Position numbers and translations under genes: made by a program. Below, piece after piece: positions 9,020 through 18,268 of a stretch of 64,000 bases of DNA (position 1 is its first letter; every line of letters begins with the position of its first letter). The notes beneath the pieces are model-generated. The model had not been told where the DNA came from. It made no database searches and saw nothing but the letters and a program-made list of their open reading frames with translations. The DNA is from Sphingobium terrigena. Its GTDB lineage: Bacteria > Pseudomonadota > Alphaproteobacteria > Sphingomonadales > Sphingomonadaceae. Where the stretch lies: NCBI RefSeq assembly GCF_003591655.1, contig NZ_QVRA01000017.1, positions 1 through 64,000 on the forward strand, written 5' to 3'.

Positions 9020-9988
9020 TCACCCCTTCAAGGCACGCAGATACTCCGCTGACCGCCCGATCGCTTCCAGGCGCGGTATCGTGAAGGGCGGTTCCTGCTC
9101 GACATAGAAATGCCGCACTCCGGCCTTATAGGCAGCAGGCAGAATTTTGCCCCAGTCCAGCACGCCACTGCCCACTTCGGCAGGCTTCATCGACAGCGCG
9201 AAATTCTGGCTGTTGTCAGCCGCGACATCCTTGACGTGCATTTGCAGGACGCGGCCCTTGAGCTTTTGCAGGAAGGCGACCGGATCAAGCCCCGCCGTGG
9301 CGATCCAGCCTGCGTCAATTTCGAAATGGACCAGGCGTGGATCACATTCGGCCAGCAATATGTCCCAGCCGGTTGTGCCACCGGTGGGCGCAAATTCCAG
9401 ATTATGGTTGTGGTAACCCAGCCGGATTCCAAACGGCTTGAGCGCTGCTCCGCGTTCGTTGAGCATCGCGGCGGTCCGCTTCCACAGGTCCGGCCCCGCC
9501 TCCGCCATGCCGCGGCTGATGGCCGACTGGAATGTTTCGCCAGGCTGCCGCTTGATATTGGGCGGGAAGATCATGATCGGCATCACCACCTTGTCCGCGC
9601 CCAGAGCCTTGACGGCTTGCGCGATGGTTTCGGCGGGACTGGTCAGCATCACGCCGGTGGCGGTGCCGAACGAGCTGGCCGAAAGGTGCAGGCTGCTGAT
9701 CGCGACACCGGCGCGATCAGCAGCGGCGCGTATGTCGGCAGGCTTGCGGTCATAAAGTCCGGGCAATTCGATGTCCCGATAGCCCAGAGCAGCGACGCGC
9801 GCGAAGGTGGCGTCGATGTCCCGCCCCGCTTCATCGCCCAGCGTGTAGAGTTGCAGGCCCATCGGGCGCCCGGTCCGCTCGAAAAAGGGCTTCCGGCTGG
9901 CGGCGTGCACGCTACTCTCCATCATCGCTGCGGCGATGATGGCACCAAGGCCGGTGGTGAAAGACCGGCGATTCGATAGCATGTCCAT
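9020..9988 (-). CDS. Tat-exported TIM-barrel sugar isomerase-like protein
   Basis: A 322-residue member of the xylose-isomerase-like TIM-barrel superfamily (sugar phosphate isomerase/epimerase annotation). A twin-arginine type signal, SNRRSFTTGLGAIIAAAM, opens the protein, so it is probably periplasmic. Barrel landmarks are YRDIELPG, LGYHNHNLEF (metal-binding E/H region), VHFEIDAGWIATAG and VLQMHVKDV. The ATG at 9988 is preceded by AGGAAAGGA. It faces away from a sugar-catabolism operon; close relatives often sit with Gfo/Idh and GMC genes, where they act on 3-keto-sugars or related intermediates. The substrate is inferred only. Confidence 0.82.
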   Translation of the reverse strand: MDMLSNRRSFTTGLGAIIAAAMMESSVHAASRKPFFERTGRPMGLQLYTLGDEAGRDIDATFARVAALGYRDIELPGLYDRKPADIRAAADRAGVAISSLHLSASSFGTATGVMLTSPAETIAQAVKALGADKVVMPIMIFPPNIKRQPGETFQSAISRGMAEAGPDLWKRTAAMLNERGAALKPFGIRLGYHNHNLEFAPTGGTTGWDILLAECDPRLVHFEIDAGWIATAGLDPVAFLQKLKGRVLQMHVKDVAADNSQNFALSMKPAEVGSGVLDWGKILPAAYKAGVRHFYVEQEPPFTIPRLEAIGRSAEYLRALKG

Positions 9989-10301
9989 GGGCAATCCTTT
10001 CCTGCACCCTACCCGGATCATGGAAACGGGCGGCTTAAATATAGCGCTACCATTATGCAGCTTGACCTTGGCTTCTACACGGGCATATTCGAACCAACAA
10101 GTTCGATAATGGTGCTTGGCAGTCAAGGCTGCGGCGAAAGCACCGGGAGAGGAAGATGCGCCGCCTATGTCCGAGTCAGACACGTCCCTTGCCCGCCAGT
10201 CATGCGATTGACGTGATGAGCAGCCCATGGGTGTTAGCGCAATCGTCGCTGGCGGCAGTCAGCATCGGCTGCCTTGCCGGTCGCATTGGTGGAGACCGGG
10301 C
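9989..10301. promoter_or_regulatory. Divergent control region with possible LacI-type half palindrome
   Basis: This 313-bp gap must carry promoters in both directions. TAGCGCTA at 10042-10049, followed by CCA, resembles LacI-family operators of the TGGTAGCGCTACCA type seen in related bacteria, but only one arm is fully matched. TTCGAAC and GTTCGAT form an additional short dyad around 10088-10108. No regulator gene of the LacI family lies in the window. Confidence 0.3.
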
Positions 10302-11453
10302 ATGAAACCTGTCCGTTACGGCATGATCGGTGGCGGGCAAGGCGCGTTCATCGGCGGTGTCCATCGCATGGCAGCGGCGATCGCGGGCAATTGGCAACTG
10401 GTCGCCGGCGCTTTTTCATCCACCCCTGAAAAGTCGCGCGCATCCGGCGCGGAGATCGGGGTGGCGGCAGACCGCACCTATGGTTCATGGGTCGAGATGC
10501 TGGAGCGCGAGAAGGCGCTGCCCGACGATCAGCGGATCGAGGTGGTGGCCATCGTCACCCCCAACCATATGCACGCCCCGCCCGCCATTGCCGCGCTGGA
10601 GGCCGGTTTCGACGTCATCATCGACAAGCCGCTGGCGGACACGCTGGCCAATGCGCGCGCGATCGCCGACGCCGCCGCACGCACGGGGCGTAAAATCGCG
10701 GTCACCCACACCTATACCGGCTATCCGCTGGTCAAGCAGGCCCGCGCGATGGTGGCGAGCGGCGAATTGGGCGCAATCCGCCGCGTCATGGTCAAATATA
10801 CCCAGGACTGGCTGTCGCGCCCCGACGACCTGATCGGCAACAAGCAAGCCGAATGGCGGGTCGATCCGGCGCGATCGGGGGAAGCCGGGGCGTTTGGCGA
10901 TATCGGCACCCATGCCGCCAATCTGGTCGAGTTCATCACCGGCGAACGCATCACCGCGATCTGCGCTGAACTGGCCATGCTGCCCGGCCGCCGGATCGAT
11001 GATGACGGCGCGGCGCTGTTTCGCCTGTCGGGCGGTGGCAGGGGGACGCTGACCGCCAGCCAGATTTGCGTGGGCGACGCCAATGACCTGGCCATTTCGG
11101 TCTATGGTGAAAAAGCGGGCCTGCACTGGCGGCAGGAACAGCCCAACAGCCTGACCGTCGGGCGGCGGGACCAGCCGACGCAAACCTGGCACGCGGGCGC
11201 CAATCGCGCCTATCTGTCCCCTGCCCTCCAGGCGATCCAGCGCACGCCGGGCGGCCACCCGGAAGGCTATCTGGAAGCCTTCGCCAATATTTATGCGGCC
11301 TTCGGGCGATCCATTCGCGGCGTTGCGAGCGAAGATGGCGAACCCGGCTTTGCCACAATGGACGATGCAATTGCCGGCATGACCTTCATCCGCGCCAGTC
11401 TTGATTCCAGCAGCAAGGGTGCTGTCTGGGTCGATCTTTCCACCATAATCTGA
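10302..11453 (+). CDS. Gfo/Idh/MocA-family NAD(P)-dependent oxidoreductase
   Basis: A 383-residue sugar/inositol dehydrogenase-type enzyme. The Rossmann nucleotide-binding motif GGGQGAF starts at residue 9, and IIDKPLADT (about residue 108) is the family's EKP-like motif with aspartate in place of glutamate. The central CHYTYTGYP-type region appears as THTYTGYPLVKQAR and the C-terminal alpha/beta domain includes GAFGDIGTHAANL with the family's catalytic-region histidine. The start at 10302 has GGAGA 10 nt upstream. It opens a co-directional run of sugar genes. Redox conversion of a keto-sugar is likely; the exact substrate is unknown. Confidence 0.9.
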   Translation: MKPVRYGMIGGGQGAFIGGVHRMAAAIAGNWQLVAGAFSSTPEKSRASGAEIGVAADRTYGSWVEMLEREKALPDDQRIEVVAIVTPNHMHAPPAIAALEAGFDVIIDKPLADTLANARAIADAAARTGRKIAVTHTYTGYPLVKQARAMVASGELGAIRRVMVKYTQDWLSRPDDLIGNKQAEWRVDPARSGEAGAFGDIGTHAANLVEFITGERITAICAELAMLPGRRIDDDGAALFRLSGGGRGTLTASQICVGDANDLAISVYGEKAGLHWRQEQPNSLTVGRRDQPTQTWHAGANRAYLSPALQAIQRTPGGHPEGYLEAFANIYAAFGRSIRGVASEDGEPGFATMDDAIAGMTFIRASLDSSSKGAVWVDLSTII

Positions 11454-11466
11454 AGGACATAAGAGG

Positions 11467-12519
11467 ATGAAGGGACCGGCTATCTTCCTCGCCCAGTTTG
11501 CGGGCGATACGGCACCGTTCAACTCGCTCGATGCGATTACCCGCTGGGTGGCGGACCTGGGCTATAAGGGTGTGCAGATCCCGACCTGGGACGCGCGCCT
11601 GTTCGATCTGAAACTGGCAGCCGAGAGCCAGGATTATGTCGACGAGATCAAGGGCATCTGCGCCGCGAACGGTGTCGAGATTTCCGAGCTGTCGACCCAT
11701 TTGCAGGGGCAATTGGTCGCGACCCACCCGGCCTATGATACGCAGTTTGACGGCTTTGCGCCCGCCGCGCTGCATGGTGATCCGGTTGCGCGGCAGGCCT
11801 GGGCGGTCGAGCAGGTGAAGATCGCCGCCCGCGCCAGCCGCCGCTTCGGCCTTTCCAGCCACGCGACCTTCTCCGGCGCGCTGATGTGGCACATGATCTA
11901 TCCCTGGCCGCAACGCCCCGCTGGGCTGGTCGAGGCCGGCTTTGCCGAACTGGGCCGCCGCTGGAAGCCGATACTGGACGTGTTCGAGGAGGAAGGTATT
12001 GACGCCTGCTTCGAACTGCATCCGGGCGAGGATCTGCATGACGGCGTGACGTTCGAGCGGTTTCTGGACGCGGTGGACGGCCATGCCCGCGCCAACATCC
12101 TGTATGATCCGTCACACTTCCTGTTGCAGCAGCTCGACTATCTGGCCTTCATCGACATTTATCATGAACGCATCAAGGCCTTCCATGTGAAGGATGCCGA
12201 GTTCCGCCCCAATGGCCGCGCGGGCGTTTATGGTTCCTATTCGGGCTGGGTCGATCGCCCCGGGCGCTTCCGTTCGCTGGGCGACGGGCAGATCGATTTT
12301 GGCGCGATCTTCTCGAAATTCGCCCAATATGGCTATGCCGGATGGGCGGTGCTGGAATGGGAGTGTGCGCTCAAACATCCCGAACAGGGGGCGGCAGAAG
12401 GCGCGCCCTTCATCGCCCGGCACATGATCCGCAAGGCGGAAAAGGCATTTGACGATTTTGCGGGCACAGGCGCGGATGAAGCGGCGATCCGCGCCGCACT
12501 GGGACTGAACGCCAACTAA
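11467..12519 (+). CDS. Sugar phosphate isomerase/epimerase-family TIM barrel
   Basis: A 350-residue cytosolic AP-endonuclease-2/xylose-isomerase-like barrel protein. Visible landmarks are YKGVQIPTWDARLFD, CFELHPGEDLHDG (metal ligand glutamate), ILYDPSHFLLQQLDY, AFHVKDAEFRPNG and WAVLEWECALKHPEQG. It follows the Gfo/Idh gene by 13 nt with AAGAGG before the ATG, so the two are likely one transcript. This type of protein pairs with Gfo/Idh dehydrogenases in many sugar-acid and inositol pathways; isomerisation or epimerisation of a keto-sugar is the best guess. Confidence 0.85.
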   Translation: MKGPAIFLAQFAGDTAPFNSLDAITRWVADLGYKGVQIPTWDARLFDLKLAAESQDYVDEIKGICAANGVEISELSTHLQGQLVATHPAYDTQFDGFAPAALHGDPVARQAWAVEQVKIAARASRRFGLSSHATFSGALMWHMIYPWPQRPAGLVEAGFAELGRRWKPILDVFEEEGIDACFELHPGEDLHDGVTFERFLDAVDGHARANILYDPSHFLLQQLDYLAFIDIYHERIKAFHVKDAEFRPNGRAGVYGSYSGWVDRPGRFRSLGDGQIDFGAIFSKFAQYGYAGWAVLEWECALKHPEQGAAEGAPFIARHMIRKAEKAFDDFAGTGADEAAIRAALGLNAN

Positions 12520-12549
12520 ATAATCAGAATATATAAGGGGTTGAGGGAC

Positions 12550-13839
12550 ATGGAAGGCGATACGCATAACCGCAGGGCCATATTCTGGATATGCGTGCTG
12601 GCGCTGTTCACGGCGGCTTTGTCCTTTTCGATCCGCACCGGCGCATCGGGCGCGATCAAGGCGGCGCTGCTGGATTCGGCGGTGCCGCTCCATTCGGGTG
12701 AGATGATCGCCGCGGCGCTGGGCAACAGCTTCCTTGGCTTCGCGCTCAGCCTGCTGGTCATCAGCCCATTGCTCGACATTTTCGGGGCAAAGCGGGTCAT
12801 ATTGTTTGCGTCGGCCTGCTTCATCGTCGGGCCGCTGCTGATTTTGCTGTCGCCGCGTATGGACGGCATCGACGCCATATATCGGCTGCTGACCATGGGC
12901 ATGGTCGTGTGCGGCTTTGGCTGGGGCGCGACCGAAGCGTCGATCAACCCCGTCACGACCGCGCTTTATCCCGATGACAAGACCGGGCGGCTCAACATAT
13001 TGCACGCCTGGTGGCCCGCGGGAATCGTGGTCGGCGGGCTGACCAGCATTCTGTTCTTCGAGCAGCTGCATCTGGGCTGGCAGGCGCTGGTCGCGCTGAT
13101 CGCGGTGCCGGGCATCATCTTTGGGCTGTGGACGATGACCCAGACCTTCCCCAAGACCGAAAGCACCGCGCTGGGCGTGCCGTTCCGCGACATGCTGGCC
13201 GAACCGTTCAAGCGGCCGACCTTCTGGATTTTCCCCGCAATCATGTTCCTGACCGCGTCGGCGGAGCTGGCACCCGGTTCCTGGGTCGACATCGCGCTGA
13301 CGCAGAGCGTGGGGATGCCGGGCATTTTGGTGCTGGTCTATGTGTCGGCGATCATGTTCGTGATGCGCCATTTTGCCGGTGCGCTGGAACATCGCTTTTC
13401 GGACATGGGCCTGCTGTGCGTCTGCACGATACCGGCGGCGGCGGGGCTGTATCTGCTCAGCCTTGCCTCAACCCCTTTTACCGCGATTGTCGCCGCGACG
13501 CTCTGGGCGTTTGGCGTCTGCTTCATGTGGCCGACCATGCTGGCGGCGTCTGCACGCCGTTTCCCGCGTGGTGGCCCGTGGAGCATCGGCATTGTCGGTT
13601 TTGCCGGGGCCATGGCGATCTATTTCGTTCTGCCCGAAATCGGTAAAATCTATGACAAGGCCAAGCTGGCCAAGGCTGGCGGACAGACCGCGTTCGAGGC
13701 GCTGCAGCCGGGACCGGAGTTGCAACAGGTTCTGGGCTTTGCCGCGCAACAATCCTTTCAGGTGATCGCGCTGGTGCCGATCGCGCTGTTCTTCATCTTC
13801 GGCGCGGTCTGGCTGGCCGAACGCAGGCGGAAAGGCTGA
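12550..13839 (+). CDS. MFS transporter, FucP-like sugar permease
   Basis: A 429-residue major-facilitator protein with about 12 hydrophobic segments, beginning RRAIFWICVLALFTAALSF and ending IALFFIFGAVWLAERRRKG. The first half contains ALGNSFLGFALSLLVISPLLDIFGAKRV, a helix-2/loop-2 region typical of the fold, and GMVVCGFGWGATEASINP. A TTG start at 12541 is possible, but the ATG at 12550 is preferred. It sits 30 nt after the isomerase and 5 nt before the epimerase, so it probably imports the sugar this operon degrades. Confidence 0.85.
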   Translation: MEGDTHNRRAIFWICVLALFTAALSFSIRTGASGAIKAALLDSAVPLHSGEMIAAALGNSFLGFALSLLVISPLLDIFGAKRVILFASACFIVGPLLILLSPRMDGIDAIYRLLTMGMVVCGFGWGATEASINPVTTALYPDDKTGRLNILHAWWPAGIVVGGLTSILFFEQLHLGWQALVALIAVPGIIFGLWTMTQTFPKTESTALGVPFRDMLAEPFKRPTFWIFPAIMFLTASAELAPGSWVDIALTQSVGMPGILVLVYVSAIMFVMRHFAGALEHRFSDMGLLCVCTIPAAAGLYLLSLASTPFTAIVAATLWAFGVCFMWPTMLAASARRFPRGGPWSIGIVGFAGAMAIYFVLPEIGKIYDKAKLAKAGGQTAFEALQPGPELQQVLGFAAQQSFQVIALVPIALFFIFGAVWLAERRRKG

Positions 13840-13844
13840 ACCCC

Positions 13845-14705
13845 ATGAAAGTCGGCATCAACATGCTGCTTTGGACCGGCCATGTGACGGACGCGCATAT
13901 CCCGGTTCTCCAGGCGATCAAGGACACAGGCTTTGACGGCGTCGAAATACCGGTGTTCGACGTCAGCGACCCGGCGCATTATCGCTGGCTGGGCGGTGTG
14001 CTGGACGACATTGGGCTGGAACGCACGGTCGTCGCCATCATCCCCGATGCGGCGCACAGCCCAATCTCGCCCGATGCAGCGGACCGCGTTCGCGCCGTGG
14101 AGCATTTGACGCGGGTCATTGATTGTTCGGCGGCGCTTGGCGGCACGGTGCTGGCCGGGCCGTGGTTTCAGCCGCTCGGCGTGTTCAGCGGAGAACGGCC
14201 CAGCGACACTGAACTGGACCATTGCGCCGATGTCCATCGCCAGATCCTGCCGCTGGCGCGCGCTGCGGGGATCATCGGAGCGCTGGAGCCGCTCAACCGG
14301 TTCGAGGCGCATCTGCTCAACACATGCCAACAGGCGATCGCCTATGGCGAGCGGCTGGCAGAGCCGGGCTTTGGCATCCTCTACGACACGTTCCACGCCC
14401 ATATCGAGGAGAAGGACCCGATCGTGGCGCTGCACGCCGTCCATGCGTCGGGGGCACTGACCCATGTCCACATTTCCGAAAATGACCGGGGTACGCCGGG
14501 ACGTGGCCATGCCAGGATCCGCGAGACGATCGCGACGCTCAAGGCGCTAGGCTATGATGAATGGCTCACGATCGAGGCCTTTGGCCGGGGCGTGCCTGAA
14601 CTGGCGGCGGCGACCCGCGTGTGGCGCGATTTCTTCGCCGATCCAAGCGATGTTTATGTCGAGGGCCATGCCCTGATCCGCGACTGCTGGGCGCAGCCGT
14701 CATGA
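13845..14705 (+). CDS. D-tagatose/D-psicose 3-epimerase-like protein
   Basis: A 286-residue TIM barrel closely patterned on ketose 3-epimerases. GALEPLNRFE carries the catalytic glutamate, ILYDTFHAHIEEKD a metal ligand aspartate, and HVHISENDRGTPGRGH plus EWLTIEAFG the remaining conserved metal/catalytic region. These motifs match the DTE/DPE family better than hydroxypyruvate isomerase. The gene begins 5 nt after the transporter stop. C3 epimerisation fits a pathway that passes through 3-keto or ketose intermediates, but substrate preference cannot be read here. Confidence 0.85.
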   Translation: MKVGINMLLWTGHVTDAHIPVLQAIKDTGFDGVEIPVFDVSDPAHYRWLGGVLDDIGLERTVVAIIPDAAHSPISPDAADRVRAVEHLTRVIDCSAALGGTVLAGPWFQPLGVFSGERPSDTELDHCADVHRQILPLARAAGIIGALEPLNRFEAHLLNTCQQAIAYGERLAEPGFGILYDTFHAHIEEKDPIVALHAVHASGALTHVHISENDRGTPGRGHARIRETIATLKALGYDEWLTIEAFGRGVPELAAATRVWRDFFADPSDVYVEGHALIRDCWAQPS

Positions 14706-14760
14706 TGCGGCCATCACATCCCGCCCAAACCCCATCGAACGACGACAAGGAGTGAAGCTG

Positions 14761-15384
14761 ATGAACGACCTGATGGCCCTTGATCGCCGTTCCCTGATCC
14801 AGCAGATGCTCGCGCTGGCAGGCGCTGGCGCCGCCGTTGGTTTCAGCCCGGCTGCGCTGGCGAAAGCGGCTGCGCGCGCCAAGCCCTATCTGTCGCCGAC
14901 CCATTATGCGCTGGTGACTGCGGTGGCGGATACCATCATCCCGCGCACGGATACGCCCGGCGCTGTCGATGCCGGCGTGCCAGCGACATTCGACGCGCTG
15001 ATTGCCAACTGGGCATCGCCCGACCGGCGTCACCAGCTAAGCCACGCGCTGGGCGAGATCGACGCGCTGGCGCGCGAGAAGAAGGGCATGGGCTTCGCGC
15101 AATTGTCCGCCACAGAGCGGCTGGCGTTGCTGACCCCCTATGATGCCGAAGCATTGCAGGTCGTGCCGAGTCCGGCCGGTGGCCGCGGCCTTTCCATGAT
15201 GCGTGGCCCCACATTCGCCAACCCTGGCTATGGCAAGCTCAAGGAGCTGATCGTCATCCTCTATTATATCTCGGAAACCGCGCTGACGCATGAGCTGACC
15301 TATGACCATACGCCCGGCGAATGGCTGCCTTCCGTCCCCGTGACCCCCGATACGCGCCCGTCTGGCGGCGCCGGCCTGTTTTGA
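14761..15384 (+). CDS. Gluconate 2-dehydrogenase subunit 3-family protein
   Basis: A 207-residue small subunit that helps export and mature a GMC flavoprotein. A Tat-like N-terminus DRRSLIQQMLALAGAGAAVGF precedes the domain, with ALVTAVADTIIPRTDTPGA and the C-terminal ELTYDHTPGEWLPSVPV typical of the family. AAGGAG about 7 nt before 14761 supports this ATG over a GTG at 14752. It lies 15 nt before the GMC gene. Because the flavoprotein has no signal of its own, this subunit probably carries it through the Tat pathway, as in lactose/glucoside 3-dehydrogenases. Confidence 0.9.
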   Translation: MNDLMALDRRSLIQQMLALAGAGAAVGFSPAALAKAAARAKPYLSPTHYALVTAVADTIIPRTDTPGAVDAGVPATFDALIANWASPDRRHQLSHALGEIDALAREKKGMGFAQLSATERLALLTPYDAEALQVVPSPAGGRGLSMMRGPTFANPGYGKLKELIVILYYISETALTHELTYDHTPGEWLPSVPVTPDTRPSGGAGLF

Positions 15385-15399
15385 ACGGAGTGTTCGACA

Positions 15400-17085
15400 A
15401 TGTTTGATGCAATCGTAATCGGTTCGGGCATGAGCGGTGCCATCGCCGCCAAGGAATTATGCGAACGCGGGCTCAAGACGCTGGTGATCGAGCGCGGCCG
15501 CAAGATCGAGCATGGCGTGTCCTACACCGACTCGTTGCAACCCTGGGAGCTACCCAATGCAGGCATGGTGCCTGAAGAGGAGGTCGCGCGCGACTATCCG
15601 GTGCAGAGCCATTGCTATGCCATGACGTCGGCGAACAAGGCATTCTGGGTCAAGGATAGCGACCATCCCTATTCGACGCCGGCCGACAAACCGTTCGACT
15701 GGATTCGCGGCAATCATCTGGGCGGCCGCTCGCTGATGTGGGGACGGCAATCCTATCGCCTGTCGCCGATGGATTTCGAGGCCAACGCCAAGGACGGCCA
15801 TGGGTCGGACTGGCCGATCCGTTATGACGACCTGGCCCCCTGGTACGATCATATCGAACGCTTCATCGGCGTCGCAGGATCGAAGGAAGGACTGGCGCAA
15901 TTGCCCGACGGCGAATTTTTGCCGCCCTTTGCGCTCAACGATGCCGAGGTCCTGTTCAAGCAGGCGGTGGAAAGCAAATTTCCCGGTCGCAACGTCATCC
16001 CCGGTCGCGTCGCCAACCTGTCCAAAGCGCAGCCCCATCATGAGGAACTGGGCCGCGTCAGTTGCCAGGTGCGGTCGTTGTGCGAGCGCGGGTGCAGCTA
16101 TGGTGCCTATCATTCCAGCCTCAGCTCATCGCTGCCCGCCGCGACACGCACCGGCAACCTGACGATCGTGACCGACGCCATCGTCCATTCGATCGTGCAT
16201 GATCCCAAGACCGGCAAGGTCACCGGCGTGCGGGTGATCGATGCCAATACCAAACAGGGCCAGCTCTACGAGGCGAAGATCATCTTCAGCTGTGCCTCCA
16301 CCATCGGCACGACCCAGATCCTGCTCGGATCGACATCGGAAGCCTTCCCCAACGGTCTGGCCAACAGGTCCGACATGGTGGGCCGCAATCTGATGGACCA
16401 TCTTTATGGCCTGACCGTCGCAGGCGTGCTGCCCAAGGGACCGAATACATTTTACAAGGGGCGTCGCCCGACCGGCCTCTACATACCGCGCTTCCGCAAT
16501 GTGTCCGAACCCGGATCCTTCCTGCGCGGCTACGGCTATCAGGGCGCTGCGTCGCGCATGGGCTGGCGATCGGCGGCGCTGGGGAAACCGGGGCTGGGCA
16601 CCGATATCAAGGACCGTACCCGTAAGCTGGGACCATGGATGCTCTACATCTCCGGCTTTGGTGAAATGCTGCCCAACCCCGAAAATCGCGTTACCCTGCA
16701 CCCCACCCGCACCGACAAATGGGGCATCCCGATCGTCCATATCGAATGCGCCTTTGGCAGCAATGAGCAGGCCATGACCAAGCAGATCATCGCCGACGGC
16801 AAGGCGATGGTCGAGGCCGCTGGCGGCATGGTGGTCAACACCAGCGCGACGCCCGGTACGCCGGGACTGGGCATTCACGAAATGGGTACTGCCTGCATGG
16901 GCAAGGATCCGGCGAAGTCGGTCCTTAACGGCTTCAATCAGGCGCACGACATTCCCAACCTGTTCATCACCGACGGGTCAGCCATGGCGTCGAGCGGATG
17001 CCAGAACCCCTCGCTCACCTATATGGCGCTGTCGGCGCGGGCCGCCCATCACGCCACGGAATTTCTGCGCGGAGGCAAGATCTGA
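15400..17085 (+). CDS. GMC-family FAD oxidoreductase, probable glycoside 3-dehydrogenase
   Basis: A 561-residue flavoprotein. The FAD-binding GxGxxG region is IVIGSGMSGAIAAKELCERG at the N-terminus; GNHLGGRSLMWGRQSYRLSP is the second GMC region, and the C-terminal part has GIHEMGTACMG and CQNPSLTYMALSARAAHHA with the catalytic-region residues. There is no signal peptide. Its neighbour is the subunit-3 protein, the arrangement of hexose 3-dehydrogenases (LgdA/C, glucoside 3-dehydrogenase). A cytochrome c subunit usually present in such complexes is not adjacent. Activity on C3 of a sugar or glycoside is inferred from context. Confidence 0.9.
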   Translation: MFDAIVIGSGMSGAIAAKELCERGLKTLVIERGRKIEHGVSYTDSLQPWELPNAGMVPEEEVARDYPVQSHCYAMTSANKAFWVKDSDHPYSTPADKPFDWIRGNHLGGRSLMWGRQSYRLSPMDFEANAKDGHGSDWPIRYDDLAPWYDHIERFIGVAGSKEGLAQLPDGEFLPPFALNDAEVLFKQAVESKFPGRNVIPGRVANLSKAQPHHEELGRVSCQVRSLCERGCSYGAYHSSLSSSLPAATRTGNLTIVTDAIVHSIVHDPKTGKVTGVRVIDANTKQGQLYEAKIIFSCASTIGTTQILLGSTSEAFPNGLANRSDMVGRNLMDHLYGLTVAGVLPKGPNTFYKGRRPTGLYIPRFRNVSEPGSFLRGYGYQGAASRMGWRSAALGKPGLGTDIKDRTRKLGPWMLYISGFGEMLPNPENRVTLHPTRTDKWGIPIVHIECAFGSNEQAMTKQIIADGKAMVEAAGGMVVNTSATPGTPGLGIHEMGTACMGKDPAKSVLNGFNQAHDIPNLFITDGSAMASSGCQNPSLTYMALSARAAHHATEFLRGGKI

Positions 17086-17119
17086 CATGCGCAATATCCC
17101 CTCTAAAGGATCAAAGATC

Positions 17120-18238
17120 ATGGCAATAAAACAGGCTATTGTGGGCTGTATTGCAGTTCTGGTCTCAACAATCGCGACTCCTGCTATCGCAAAGCCCGTC
17201 ACTGATTGCCCAATGCGCGACATGCCTTTTTCGGCGGCCACGCCGCTGATCGACATATTGCTCAGTCCCGCGGCGCGGGCCGTGCTGGACAAGGCTGTGC
17301 CTGGCCGGTTCGACAAGCTGCCGCCGCAATTTGCAGGCACGACGCCACCGACCTTTGCTGCCATTCTCTCGCTGCGCGAAGCCGCCGGTTTTCTGCAGAT
17401 CAAGCCGGACACACTCGCGACGATAGAGGCCCAGCTCACCGCCTTGCCGGTGACCGCCGCTGACAAGGTTGCGCGCTGCGCACGCTACGACAATGACGTG
17501 CCCAAATTCACGCTGCCCGCTGGCCGCCCGCGCCTGCTGCTGTTCGAGAAAATCAACGGCTTTCGCGACGTGCCATCGGTTAATGCCGCGCGCGAAGCCT
17601 TGCTGGCCATGGCCAAGCACAAGGGCTGGTCGATGGTCGTCACCGACAAGGGCGGCGCGATCAATCCCGCCACGCTGCGCAAGTTCGACGCGGTCATCTG
17701 GAACAATATCAGTGGCGACGTACTGACGCTGTCACAGCGTCGCGCGCTCCAAAACTATCTGGCACGGGGCGGCGGCTTTGTAGGGATGCACGGCTCTGCT
17801 GGCGACCCGGTCTATTTCTGGGACTGGTATGCCGACACGCTGATCGGTGCGCGGTTCAAAGGGCATCCATCCAAGCCGCAATTTCAGGAAGCGCGTATCG
17901 CCGTGAACAAGGCGCATCCGCTGGCAACCGCCCTGCCCGCCGAATGGCGCATGACCGACGAATGGTATTCTTTCCGCACCAACCCGCGCACGGCGGGTGC
18001 CGATGTGCTGCTGACATTGGACGAAAGCACTTACCAGCCCGCCGGGATGATGAACCAGGATTTGCGCATGGGCGACCATCCACTGGCCTGGACCAACTGC
18101 GTGGGCAAAGGCCGGATGTTCTATTCCGCCATCGGTCACATGCCTGAAACCTATAGCCAACCCCAGCATGTCGCGCTGCTGGAAAGTGCGATCGGCTGGA
18201 CCGTCGACCGTGGTGCGGCGTGCAAGGCCAAGGGTTGA
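17120..18238 (+). CDS. ThuA-like domain protein with signal peptide
   Basis: A 372-residue exported protein. The signal peptide runs to about residue 25 (TIATPAIA). A helical region of roughly 110 residues precedes a ThuA-like glutamine-amidotransferase-fold domain from about 125: RLLLFEKINGFRDVPSV, FDAVIWNNISGDVLTLSQR, LARGGGFVGMHGSAGDP, and the C-terminal HPLAWTNCVGKGRMFYSAIGHMPE. AAAGGA 9 nt before 17120 and the clean signal peptide favour this start over 17087. ThuA proteins occur with 3-keto-sugar metabolism; the biochemical role is unsettled. It ends the sugar operon. Confidence 0.86.
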   Translation: MAIKQAIVGCIAVLVSTIATPAIAKPVTDCPMRDMPFSAATPLIDILLSPAARAVLDKAVPGRFDKLPPQFAGTTPPTFAAILSLREAAGFLQIKPDTLATIEAQLTALPVTAADKVARCARYDNDVPKFTLPAGRPRLLLFEKINGFRDVPSVNAAREALLAMAKHKGWSMVVTDKGGAINPATLRKFDAVIWNNISGDVLTLSQRRALQNYLARGGGFVGMHGSAGDPVYFWDWYADTLIGARFKGHPSKPQFQEARIAVNKAHPLATALPAEWRMTDEWYSFRTNPRTAGADVLLTLDESTYQPAGMMNQDLRMGDHPLAWTNCVGKGRMFYSAIGHMPETYSQPQHVALLESAIGWTVDRGAACKAKG

Positions 18239-18268
18239 GCCGATAGGGCGACCGGGGCATGAAATGGC

